A DNA stretch of 6,818 nt from NCBI GenBank assembly GCA_045601305.1, contig JAZRZG010000017.1, forward strand, positions 1 to 6,818. Direction: 5' to 3'. How positions within the stretch are numbered: the first letter of the stretch is position 1; every line of letters begins with the position of its first letter. The DNA comes from Equadaptatus sp045601305. Its GTDB lineage: Bacteria; Synergistota; Synergistia; Synergistales; Synergistaceae. A program made the position numbers and the translations under genes. Positions 1 to 5,510 of the stretch are shown here, in pieces. The notes beneath the pieces were generated by a model, which worked only from the letters and a program-made list of their open reading frames with translations, had not been told where the DNA came from and did not search any database.

Positions 1-1197
1 GCAAGAGAACTCACAAATCTTGTATTGGAAGACGACAGAATAGCCAGAGTTCTTTTCGATGTCGCCAAACCGGGCGAAAGCGTCCGTATCACGCCGGTCA
101 AAGACGTTATTGAACCGCGAGTCAAGGTGGAGGGCAACGGAGATGTCTTCCCGGGTACAGTGAGCGGAGTCGATATGGTTGGTTTCGGCAAAACGAACGT
201 CTGCAAAGGCATGGCAGTCGTAACAGCCGGTAAAATCGTCGGTTTCCAGGAAGGTATAATTGATATGAGCGGTCCCGGCGCAGAATATTCACCGTTCTCA
301 AAGCTCATTAACCTCGTAATGGTCTGCGAACCTGTTGAAGGTCTTAAGCAGCATGCGTATGAGGAAGCGGTACGTTTCGCAGGTTTTAAAGTTGCCAAGT
401 TTATCGGCAGCCTTGCGAAGAATCTTACACCTGACTATACCGAAACTTATGAAGTAGAGAACTTAAAAGAAAACTCGGAGAAGTTCAAGGGTCTTCCGAG
501 AGTCGGTTATGTCCACATGCTCCAGTCACAGGGACTTCTTCACGACACGTACGTTTACGGCGTTGACGCGAAGAAAATCCTTCCGACAGTTCTGTATCCG
601 ACAGAAGTTATGGACGGCGCAATCGTTTCCGGAAACTGCGTTTCCGCATGTGACAAAAACCCCACCTATGTTCACGAGAACAACCCGATCGTTTACGATC
701 TTTTCAAAGAACACGGCAAGACAATCAATTTCTGCGCGCATATCATCACCAATGAAAACGTTTACCTTGCTGACAAACAGCGCTCATCAAATTTCGCAGC
801 CAAACTTTGCGAAATGCTGGCGCTCGACGCGGTAATCATTTCAGAAGAAGGCTTCGGCAACCCTGACGCCGACCTTATGATGAACTGCACGAAGATTGAA
901 AAGAAAGGCATTAAGACAGTTCTCGTTACTGACGAATATGCGGGCCGCGACGGCGGTTCACAGTCTCTCGCAGACGCAGACCCGCTCGGCAACGCATGCG
1001 TAACAGCCGGTAACGCAAACGAAGTCATCCTTCTTCCGAAGATGGACAAAGTCATCGGAACGCTTGATTACGTAAACAAAATCGCCGGCGGCAATGAAAA
1101 CAGTCTCAGAGCCGACGGTTCGATTGAAATCGAAATTCAGGCAATCACCGGTGTCAACAGCGAAGTCGGTTTCCACAACCTCACCGCATGCTTCTAA
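1..1197 (+). CDS. grdE: Glycine reductase protein B, pyruvoyl subunit proprotein GrdE (5' end cut off by window)
   Basis: GrdE is the substrate-binding part of glycine reductase protein B. The proprotein is cleaved in front of a cysteine, which becomes a pyruvoyl group that forms a Schiff base with the amino group of glycine in the cytoplasm. The frame is open from base 1 (ARELTNLVLEDD...), so the TTG at 25 is not the real start; about 30 N-terminal residues lie upstream of the window. Family hallmarks are visible: PGESVRITPVKDVIEPRVKV near the N-terminus, GFQEGIIDM, MLQSQGLLHDTYVYGVDAKK, and the processing site GNCVSACDKNPTYVH, whose first Cys is codon 637-639. With about 29 missing residues this Cys would be near position 242, as I recall for the clostridial protein. 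ITNENVYLAD and ISEEGFGNPDADL follow. The gene ends 31 bases before grdB, clearly one operon. Sarcosine (GrdG) or betaine (GrdI) paralogues are alternatives, but the resemblance is closest to glycine GrdE. Confidence 0.93.
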   Translation, partial: ARELTNLVLEDDRIARVLFDVAKPGESVRITPVKDVIEPRVKVEGNGDVFPGTVSGVDMVGFGKTNVCKGMAVVTAGKIVGFQEGIIDMSGPGAEYSPFSKLINLVMVCEPVEGLKQHAYEEAVRFAGFKVAKFIGSLAKNLTPDYTETYEVENLKENSEKFKGLPRVGYVHMLQSQGLLHDTYVYGVDAKKILPTVLYPTEVMDGAIVSGNCVSACDKNPTYVHENNPIVYDLFKEHGKTINFCAHIITNENVYLADKQRSSNFAAKLCEMLALDAVIISEEGFGNPDADLMMNCTKIEKKGIKTVLVTDEYAGRDGGSQSLADADPLGNACVTAGNANEVILLPKMDKVIGTLDYVNKIAGGNENSLRADGSIEIEIQAITGVNSEVGFHNLTACF

Positions 1198-1228
1198 ATA
1201 ATGCCGAAGAGTTTGGAGGGATATTAAA

Positions 1229-2530
1229 ATGATTAAAGTAGTCCACTATATTAACCAGTTTTACGCCGGTATAGGCGGAGAAGAAAAAGCCGACTACGCG
1301 CCTGAACTCAGGAAAGGTGAAGTTGTCGGACCCGGAATGGCTTTCAAAGCCGCTTTCGGCGATAAGGCTGAAATTATCGCAACCATCGTCTGCGGTGACT
1401 CCTATTTCGCAGAACACATGGACGAAGCGAAAGCCCGGATAGTTGCATGGGTTAAAGAGCTCCAGCCGGATGTTTTCATGGCAGGTCCCGCGTTTAATGC
1501 CGGACGTTACGGAACGGCAGCAGGCGCAATCTGCGAAGCAGTGCAGGCACAGCTCAACATTCCTGTTTTCACAGGTATGTATGAGGAAAACCCGGGCGCT
1601 GATATGTACAAGAGCAAAGTATATATCTTCCCGACGAAAAACAGCGCAGCCGGCATGAAAGACGCAGTTGAAGCCATGGCTCCGTTTGCCGTTAAACTCG
1701 GCAGCAAAGAAAGAATAGGCTCGTCAAAAGTTGAAGGCTTTATGCCCGGCAAACGCATCAACTTCTTCGCGGCAGAAAGAGGCTCAGCACGCGCAGTCAA
1801 GATGCTCCTTGCAAAGATTAACGGTCAGCCGTTTGAAACAGAATATCCGATGCCTGTGTTTGACAGAGTAGATCCCAATCCGGCTATCAAAGATCTTTCA
1901 CAGGCTAAAATCGCGCTTTGCACGTCAGGCGGTATTGTTCCGAAAGGCAACCCTGACCACATCGAATCTTCAAACGCTCTGAAATACGGCGAATATGACA
2001 TTACAGGCGTTAACTTCCTTACCTCAGCGACGTATGAAACGGCGCACGGCGGATATGACCCTGTATATGCCAACGAAAATCCGAACCGCGTTCTCCCTGT
2101 TGACGTACTCCGCGACATGGAAAGAGAAGGCATCATCGGAAAACTTCACAACAAATACTACTCAACGGTCGGTAACGGTACGGCAGTCGCGTCAGCGAAG
2201 AAATTTGCGGCAGAATACGCGCAGAAACTCAAAGCAGACGGCGTTGACGCTGTCATTATGACCTCCACCTGAGGAACGTGCACGCGTTGCGGTGCAACGA
2301 TGGTTAAAGAAATTGAAAGAGCAGGCATTCCTGTTGTTCACATGTGCACAATCACACCGATTTCACTTACGGTCGGCGCGAACAGAATAGTTCCGACAAT
2401 CGCAATTCCTCACCCGCTCGGCAATCCTGCGCTTGCGGCAGACGAGGAAAAGAAACTCAGAAGATCACTCGTTGAAAAAGGACTCAAAGCCCTTCAGACA
2501 GAAGTCGAGGGTCAGACTCTCTTTGATTAG
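1229..2530 (+). CDS. grdB: Glycine reductase protein B, selenoprotein subunit GrdB (Sec at TGA 2270-2272)
   Basis: GrdB is the selenocysteine-containing subunit of protein B, which works with pyruvoyl GrdE to activate glycine and pass a carboxymethyl group to selenoprotein A. Translation gives 433 residues (family about 436) only if the in-frame TGA at 2270-2272 is read as selenocysteine, residue 348. The surrounding motif TSTUGTCTRCGATM is the family signature, with Cys351 and Cys354 in a UxxCxxC arrangement. Other landmarks are VHYINQFYAGIGGEEKAD at the N-terminus, AGPAFNAGRYG, TGMYEENPGADM, TSGGIVPKGNPDHIESSNA, ETAHGGYDPVYAN and, after the Sec, PISLTVGANRIVPT and IPHPLGNPAL. The start is supported by GGAGGG at 1215-1220, 8 bases before the ATG. 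It is the second gene of the grdE-grdB unit and is followed directly by a strong hairpin. An automatic caller would split it at the TGA into a 347-residue protein and a false small gene from the ATG at 2300. The paralogues GrdF and GrdH (sarcosine, betaine) are less likely. Confidence 0.95.
2273..2299 (+). promoter_or_regulatory. SECIS-like hairpin for Sec insertion in grdB
   Basis: Directly downstream of the Sec TGA is a perfect 6-bp stem, CGTTGC at 2285-2290 and GCAACG at 2294-2299, closing a GGT triloop at 2291-2293. The loop begins 19 bases after the TGA, in the window used by bacterial SECIS elements (roughly 16-37 bases), and a G/GU-containing loop is what SelB prefers. The hairpin lies within the coding sequence and encodes part of the conserved TRCGAT segment, so base conservation is also constrained by the protein. 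SelB recognition is inferred. Confidence 0.65.
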
Positions 2531-2537
2531 TATTTGC

Positions 2538-2570
2538 ATTTTGGGCGGCGCATTGCGCGCCGCCCAAAAT
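2538..2570 (+). terminator. Perfect 14-bp hairpin after grdB, probable terminator or mRNA-end stabiliser
   Basis: The arms ATTTTGGGCGGCGC (2538-2551) and GCGCCGCCCAAAAT (2557-2570) pair without mismatch around a 5-base loop (ATTGC). It begins 8 bases after the grdB stop and separates grdE-grdB from the regulator gene. There is no T-run directly after the right arm; the nearest is a T6 at 2596-2601, about 25 bases on. It is thus not a textbook intrinsic terminator and could instead protect the 3' end of the grdEB transcript or cause partial termination. Confidence 0.6.
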
Positions 2571-2675
2571 TACCGTTTGTTAATGTAACCATCAGTTTTT
2601 TCGTTATATATAAGATTTGACCGGCAGCGGTTTGTTTCGCACTGTCAGCCGCGCGTTTGTACCACAGTTGATTTG

Positions 2676-2696
2676 AATAAGTTGTTTCTGCTTATT
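2676..2696. promoter_or_regulatory. Inverted repeat upstream of tetR, possible autoregulatory operator
   Basis: AATAAG (2676-2681) and CTTATT (2691-2696) are exact inverted copies separated by 9 bases, giving a 21-base dyad ending 43 bases before the regulator ATG. TetR-family proteins often bind dyads in their own leader, so this is a candidate operator. The half-sites are short and AT-rich, and no second copy was seen near the trxB promoter, so the support is modest. Confidence 0.3.
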
Positions 2697-2739
2697 TCCA
2701 TAAATTAGGTATATGCTGTATTATAAAGAGGGAATACTG

Positions 2740-3453
2740 ATGACAGAAGCTGCGGAACAGAAGAAAAAATATTTCAAAGGTCTTTCCAAAAGGGAATATA
2801 TAATAAAAGCAAGCGAAATTATCGCGCACGAAGGAATTAACGCGGTTTCGGTTCGCCGCATTGCCAAGGCTATCGGCTGCACATCGGCAAATTTGTACAG
2901 ATATTTTGACAACCTTGACCAGCTTTTGTATTTTGCCGAGCTCAGAACCTTGAAAGATTACATCGTAAGTCTGAACGAAATGCAGCAGCGCCAGAAAAAC
3001 TGCTGGGGAGTTTATGTCGGCGTGTGGGACTGCTACTGCAAAGAAGCGTTCAGCAAACCGGAAGCATACAATTTGCTGTTTTTTAACAACAAACTGGAAT
3101 CAGTCAAGAAAATCAAAGGCGCCTGGGAAGAATATTATCAGATGTTTCCTGAAGAAATCTCTACGGACAATCACTGTTTCAGACTGATGCTCCAGGCGAC
3201 TGAATTTATGAAACGCGATTATGAAATATGCAAGATATGTATTGACGACGGCGCGCTTACAGTCGAGAACGCGGTTATTCTCAACAGAATGGTATGTATG
3301 CTCTACAAGGGGTATTTTAAGACCGTTTATGACGAGCGCCCGTCAGTTCAGGACATTCAGAGATATATCAGAAACTGCATTGACGATATAGACAGAATGG
3401 TGTTTGCCCTCGCCTCCGACCTTAAAGGTTACACCGGATATTACAACGGCTGA
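2740..3453 (+). CDS. TetR/AcrR-family transcriptional regulator within the grd cluster
   Basis: A 237-residue protein with an N-terminal TetR-type DNA-binding domain: KREYIIKASEIIAHEGINAV (residues 17-36), then the helix-turn-helix SVRRIAKAIGCTSANLYRYF (37-56), with the family-typical LYRYF end. The remainder (about 60-237) is a helical ligand/dimerisation domain that I cannot match to a known effector class. It holds eight of the protein's nine Cys, including CKIC at 164-167. The ATG at 2740 is preferred over that at 2713 because AAAGAGGG (2725-2732) sits 7 bases before it, while the upstream ATG has no good ribosome site and would add only MLYYKEGIL. The gene lies between grdEB and trxB-trxA-grdA-grdC, all on the same strand, so local control of glycine reductase is a reasonable inference; the ligand could be a substrate or a redox or selenium signal, which is speculation. 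Confidence 0.88.
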   Translation: MTEAAEQKKKYFKGLSKREYIIKASEIIAHEGINAVSVRRIAKAIGCTSANLYRYFDNLDQLLYFAELRTLKDYIVSLNEMQQRQKNCWGVYVGVWDCYCKEAFSKPEAYNLLFFNNKLESVKKIKGAWEEYYQMFPEEISTDNHCFRLMLQATEFMKRDYEICKICIDDGALTVENAVILNRMVCMLYKGYFKTVYDERPSVQDIQRYIRNCIDDIDRMVFALASDLKGYTGYYNG

Positions 3454-3463
3454 CAGGCGGACA

Positions 3464-3480
3464 GAGGTTGAAACGACCTC
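3464..3480 (+). terminator. Small hairpin after tetR, weak terminator candidate
   Basis: GAGGTTG (3464-3470) and CGACCTC (3474-3480) form a 7-bp stem with one T-G wobble and an AAA loop, 10 bases after the regulator stop. No T-run follows directly; an AT-rich tract with T5 and T4 runs lies about 30-45 bases on. It could give partial termination before the trxB promoter. Confidence 0.35.
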
Positions 3481-3490
3481 AGAACAGACA

Positions 3491-3512
3491 GGCAAAAATT
3501 TGGCAAAAATTT
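3491..3512 (+). repeat. Two perfect tandem copies of an 11-base unit upstream of the trxB promoter
   Basis: GGCAAAAATTT occurs at 3491-3501 and again at 3502-3512 with no gap. The repeat sits about 25-45 bases upstream of the -35 of the trxB promoter, where an UP-type A/T-rich element or an activator site could act. The A/T tracts are spaced 11 bases apart, about one helical turn, which would favour DNA bending. The function is inferred. Confidence 0.5.
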
Positions 3513-3535
3513 TAATGTATTTTTATTAAATTTGT

Positions 3536-3564
3536 TTGTGCCGCGGCAGTTTCTTTGCTATAAT
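3536..3564 (+). promoter_or_regulatory. Promoter of trxB-trxA-grdA-grdC with extended -10
   Basis: A perfect -10 TATAAT lies at 3559-3564, preceded by TG plus one base (TGC, 3556-3558), an extended -10. A weak -35, TTGTGC, lies at 3536-3541 with a 17-base spacer; a strong extended -10 makes a poor -35 tolerable. The predicted transcription start near 3571 leaves an untranslated leader of about 100 bases before trxB. No riboswitch class was recognised in that leader. Confidence 0.7.
3539..3548. promoter_or_regulatory. Palindrome between -35 and -10 of the trxB promoter, candidate operator
   Basis: TGCCGCGGCA at 3539-3548 is a perfect 10-base palindrome. It overlaps the end of the -35 and lies in the spacer in front of the extended -10, where bound protein would block RNA polymerase. 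It stands out as a GC island within a very AT-rich stretch. The adjacent TetR-family protein is the obvious candidate binder, but this is inference and the dyad is shorter than many TetR operators. Confidence 0.4.
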
Positions 3565-3672
3565 TGTTCATGTGTAGTTTTAGTTTTATTTGCGGTTTGC
3601 AGAAACATTATATAAAGTTATCGCGATTATTATCATGCAACACAACAACTACAATAAAAAGGGGTAATGAAA

Positions 3673-4611
3673 ATGTCCAAAATGTACGACATAATCATCA
3701 TCGGCGCAGGTCCGGCAGGGCTTGCGGCAGGGCTTTACGCGGGAAGAGCCAAGATGTCCACGCTGATTATTGAAAAAGCAAAAGACGGCGGACAGATAGC
3801 AATCACAAACGAAATTGAGAATTATCCGGGCTCGGAAGCAGAAGAATCAGGCCCGACGCTTATGGCTCGTTTTTCTGCCCAGGCGGAAAAATTCGGCGCT
3901 GAAAAGGTGTATGACACAGTCGTTGACGTTGAACTTGAGGGCGATGTCAAGACAATTAAATGCGAAAAAGAAACATATCAGGCGAAGGCTGTCATCATCG
4001 CGACAGGCGCCAATCCGATGAAAATCGGCTGCCCCGGCGAAGAAAAATACACAGGCAAGGGTGTATCTTACTGCGCAACCTGCGACGCTGCGTTCTTTGA
4101 AGATTTTGAGGTATATGTTGTCGGCGGCGGCGATGCCGCTGTTGAAGAAGCCATGTATCTTACGAAATTCGCCAGAAAAGTAACGCTTATTCACCGCCGC
4201 GATGAGCTGCGCGCCGCAAAATCAATTCAGGAAAAGGCATTCAAAACGCCCAAGCTTGAATTTATGTGGAACAGCGTTGTTGAGGAACTTACGGGCGACG
4301 ATCTTCTCAACCGCATGGTAATCAAAGACACAAAGACCGGCGAACTCCGCGAATATCTTGCAGACCCTGAAGACGGACTGTTCGGCGTGTTTGTGTTTAT
4401 CGGCTACAGACCGGCAACAGCCGTGTTTGAAGGCAAACTTGAGATGGACAGAGGCTACATTCCCACCGACGACCAGATGAGAACGAAAATCCCCGGCGTA
4501 TATGCCGCAGGAGATGTCCGTGTCAAGGAACTGAGACAGGTAGTAACTGCTGCTGCAGACGGCGCAATCGCTGCATGGCAGGCTGCAAATTATATTGATT
4601 CACTAAAATAA
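3673..4611 (+). CDS. trxB: Thioredoxin reductase (NADPH), grd-linked
   Basis: This FAD-containing cytoplasmic enzyme reduces thioredoxin with NADPH and feeds electrons to glycine reductase. At 312 residues it has normal low-Mr TrxB length. Domains in order: FAD-binding Rossmann motif GAGPAG at residues 11-16; redox-active CATC with Cys134 and Cys137, close to positions 135/138 of E. coli TrxB; the NADPH domain with VVGGGDAAVEEA followed by HRRDELRA, whose HRRxxxR signature indicates NADPH use; and a C-terminal FAD segment YAAGDVRVKELRQVVTAA. An ATG at 3667 is in frame, but GGGG at 3661-3664 is only 2 bases from it and 8 from the ATG at 3673, so 3673 is chosen. It is the first gene after the extended -10 promoter, with trxA 15 bases downstream. 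The assignment is secure; which physiological thioredoxin it serves follows from the neighbourhood. Confidence 0.95.
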   Translation: MSKMYDIIIIGAGPAGLAAGLYAGRAKMSTLIIEKAKDGGQIAITNEIENYPGSEAEESGPTLMARFSAQAEKFGAEKVYDTVVDVELEGDVKTIKCEKETYQAKAVIIATGANPMKIGCPGEEKYTGKGVSYCATCDAAFFEDFEVYVVGGGDAAVEEAMYLTKFARKVTLIHRRDELRAAKSIQEKAFKTPKLEFMWNSVVEELTGDDLLNRMVIKDTKTGELREYLADPEDGLFGVFVFIGYRPATAVFEGKLEMDRGYIPTDDQMRTKIPGVYAAGDVRVKELRQVVTAAADGAIAAWQAANYIDSLK

Positions 4612-4626
4612 AGGGAGGAAAAAACA

Positions 4627-4947
4627 ATGTTGGAAGTCGATAAGGAGACATTTGAAGCAGAAGTACTCAAAGCAGAAGGCTACGTGCTTGTGGACTATTT
4701 CGGTGACGGCTGTGTGCCGTGCGCGGCGCTTATGCCGCACGTTCACGCTCTTGCGGACCAGTATGAGGGCAAAATGAAATTCTGCAGCCTCAACACGACA
4801 AAGGCGCGTCGTCTTGCAATCGGACAGAGAGTTCTCGGACTGCCCACAATCACGATTTACAAAGACGGTCAGAAAGTTGAAGAACTCATCAAAGAAGCAG
4901 CCACGCCTGAATCTGTGAAGGCAATGGTGGAAAAATACGTTAAATAG
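4627..4947 (+). CDS. trxA: Thioredoxin with GCVPC active site, glycine reductase type
   Basis: A 106-residue cytoplasmic thioredoxin that passes electrons from TrxB to oxidised selenoprotein A. The active site reads GDGCVPCAAL, with Cys29 and Cys32, replacing the canonical WCGPC. This GCVPC variant is known from thioredoxins encoded with glycine reductase in anaerobes such as Eubacterium acidaminophilum. The cis-proline loop is present as VLGLPTITIYKDGQ, and TTKARRLAIGQ before it is also typical of the grd-linked group. A strong ribosome site, AGGGAGG at 4612-4618, lies 8 bases before the ATG. The 15-base gap from trxB shows joint transcription. Loss of the Trp and the Gly-to-Val change are expected to alter the redox potential and partner choice, so it may not replace a general thioredoxin. 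Confidence 0.95.
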   Translation: MLEVDKETFEAEVLKAEGYVLVDYFGDGCVPCAALMPHVHALADQYEGKMKFCSLNTTKARRLAIGQRVLGLPTITIYKDGQKVEELIKEAATPESVKAMVEKYVK

Positions 4948-4949
4948 TA

Positions 4950-4977
4950 TTGTCAGTCTGGGTGACATTGCTATAAA
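4950..4977 (+). promoter_or_regulatory. Candidate internal promoter in front of grdA
   Basis: In the 53-base gap between trxA and grdA, TTGTCA (4950-4955, five of six consensus bases) is followed after 16 bases by TATAAA (4972-4977, five of six), with an extended -10 TGC at 4969-4971 as in the trxB promoter. Start of transcription near 4984 would leave a very short leader carrying the ribosome site. TGTCA (4951-4955) and TGACA (4963-4967) also form a small dyad here. Extra grdA transcription would suit the need for free selenoprotein A shuttling between proteins B and C. Confidence 0.5.
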
Positions 4978-5000
4978 TTCTAAAGAGGAGGAAGAGCATA

Positions 5001-5474
5001 ATGGCTGTTTTGAAGGACAAAAAAGCTATTATTATCGGAGACCGCGACGGTATCCCGGGTCCTGCGATAGCTGCCTGTGCTGAATCTGCCGGAGCGGAAG
5101 TTGTTTTCGCATCGACAGAGTGCTTTGTCTGAACGGCGGCAGGCGCTATGGACCTGGAAAACCAGAAGCGTGTCAAGGAATTCTCCGAACAGTACGGCCC
5201 TGAAAATATCGTGGTTCTTCTCGGAGCATCAGAGGGAGAAGCATCAGGACTCGCGGCAGAAACTGTTACGGCAGGAGACCCGACATTCGCAGGTCCATTG
5301 GCAGGAGTCTCGTTGGGACTCGCAGTGTACCACGTTTGTGAACCGGTAGTAAAAGAAGAGTTTGATCCTGCAGTGTACGACGAACAGGTCAGCATGATGG
5401 AAATGGTGCTTGACGTTGACGATATCTGCAAGGAAATGAACTCAATCAGAGAACAGTATTGCAAATATTGCTAA
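5001..5474 (+). CDS. grdA: Glycine reductase selenoprotein A (Sec at TGA 5130-5132)
   Basis: GrdA is the small selenoprotein shared by the glycine, sarcosine and betaine reductases. Its Sec receives the carboxymethyl group from protein B and presents it to protein C, leaving a mixed Se-S bridge that thioredoxin reduces. Reading TGA 5130-5132 as selenocysteine gives 157 residues, the usual length, with the diagnostic ECFVUTAAGAMDLENQ: Cys41 and Sec44 form the redox CxxU pair. IIIGDRDGIPGPAI at the N-terminus and TVTAGDPTFAGPLAGV downstream are further signatures. AGGAGG at 4986-4991 is 9 bases from the ATG, so 5001 is a firm start. A naive caller would report only a 108-residue fragment from 5148. 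The protein ends in QYCKYC, a terminal CxxC (Cys154, Cys157) not present in the GrdA sequences I can recall. It lies downstream of trxA and upstream of grdC in one transcription unit and may have its own promoter. Confidence 0.97.
5140..5170 (+). promoter_or_regulatory. Candidate SECIS structure for grdA
   Basis: Two alternative folds follow the Sec TGA. One pairs CAGG (5140-5143) with CCTG (5153-5156) around a 9-base loop. The other stacks CGCT (5144-5147) with AGCG (5167-5170) outside CTGG (5154-5157) and CCAG (5162-5165), with an AAAA loop starting 26 bases after the TGA. Both lie in the distance range of bacterial SECIS elements, but both are weaker than the grdB hairpin and neither has the E. 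coli-type GU loop. A SECIS must exist here if the TGA is decoded; which fold is used is unresolved. Confidence 0.3.
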
Positions 5475-5482
5475 ACCGGACA

Positions 5483-5510
5483 GAAGGGGCAGGTTTTGCC
5501 TTGCCCCTTC
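5483..5510 (+). other. Strong hairpin between grdA and grdC
   Basis: GAAGGGGCA (5483-5491) and TGCCCCTTC (5502-5510) pair perfectly over 9 bases around a 10-base loop, starting 8 bases after the grdA stop. No T-run follows, so full termination is unlikely. A hairpin here would protect the 3' end of a grdA message or attenuate transcription, so that grdA is made in excess over grdC. That role is inferred from position. Confidence 0.55.

Larger units (their letters stand above)
2531..2739 (+). other. Intergenic region grdB to tetR
   Basis: This 209-base gap holds the 14-bp hairpin (2538-2570), an AT-rich stretch with the 10-bp palindrome TTATATATAA (2604-2613), and an inverted repeat at 2676-2696 close to the regulator start. 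A weak -10-like TATAAG at 2609-2614 has only a poor -35 in front of it (TAACCA at 2586-2591). I see no convincing promoter, so the regulator may be transcribed by read-through from grdB or from a promoter unlike the sigma-70 consensus. No coding signal was found. Confidence 0.5.

Noticed and set aside
25..27. TTG at 25 as the start of grdE
   Set aside because: The frame is open to base 1 and the residues before the TTG fit GrdE; the gene is simply cut by the window edge.
2300..2530. Separate 76-codon gene from the ATG at 2300
   Set aside because: It is the C-terminal part of grdB after the Sec codon; there is no ribosome site, and the hairpin directly in front belongs to Sec decoding.
2713..2739. 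Earlier start for the TetR gene at 2713
   Set aside because: It has no good ribosome site and adds nine residues in front of the normal TetR N-terminus; the ATG at 2740 has AAAGAGGG 7 bases upstream.
3565..3672. Riboswitch in the trxB leader
   Set aside because: The leader of about 100 bases is AT-rich with no strong stem and no recognisable core of a known riboswitch class such as the glycine riboswitch.
3564..3773. 69-codon + strand frame over the trxB leader
   Set aside because: It begins at the promoter -10, has no ribosome site, and overlaps the trxB coding start in another frame.
5148..5474. Separate 108-codon gene from the ATG at 5148
   Set aside because: This is the post-Sec part of grdA; the true start at 5001 has a strong AGGAGG site.
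5001..5474. grdA and grdB as pseudogenes broken by stop codons
   Set aside because: Both TGAs stand exactly at the known Sec positions with conserved sequence on both sides; no other stops or frameshifts occur.
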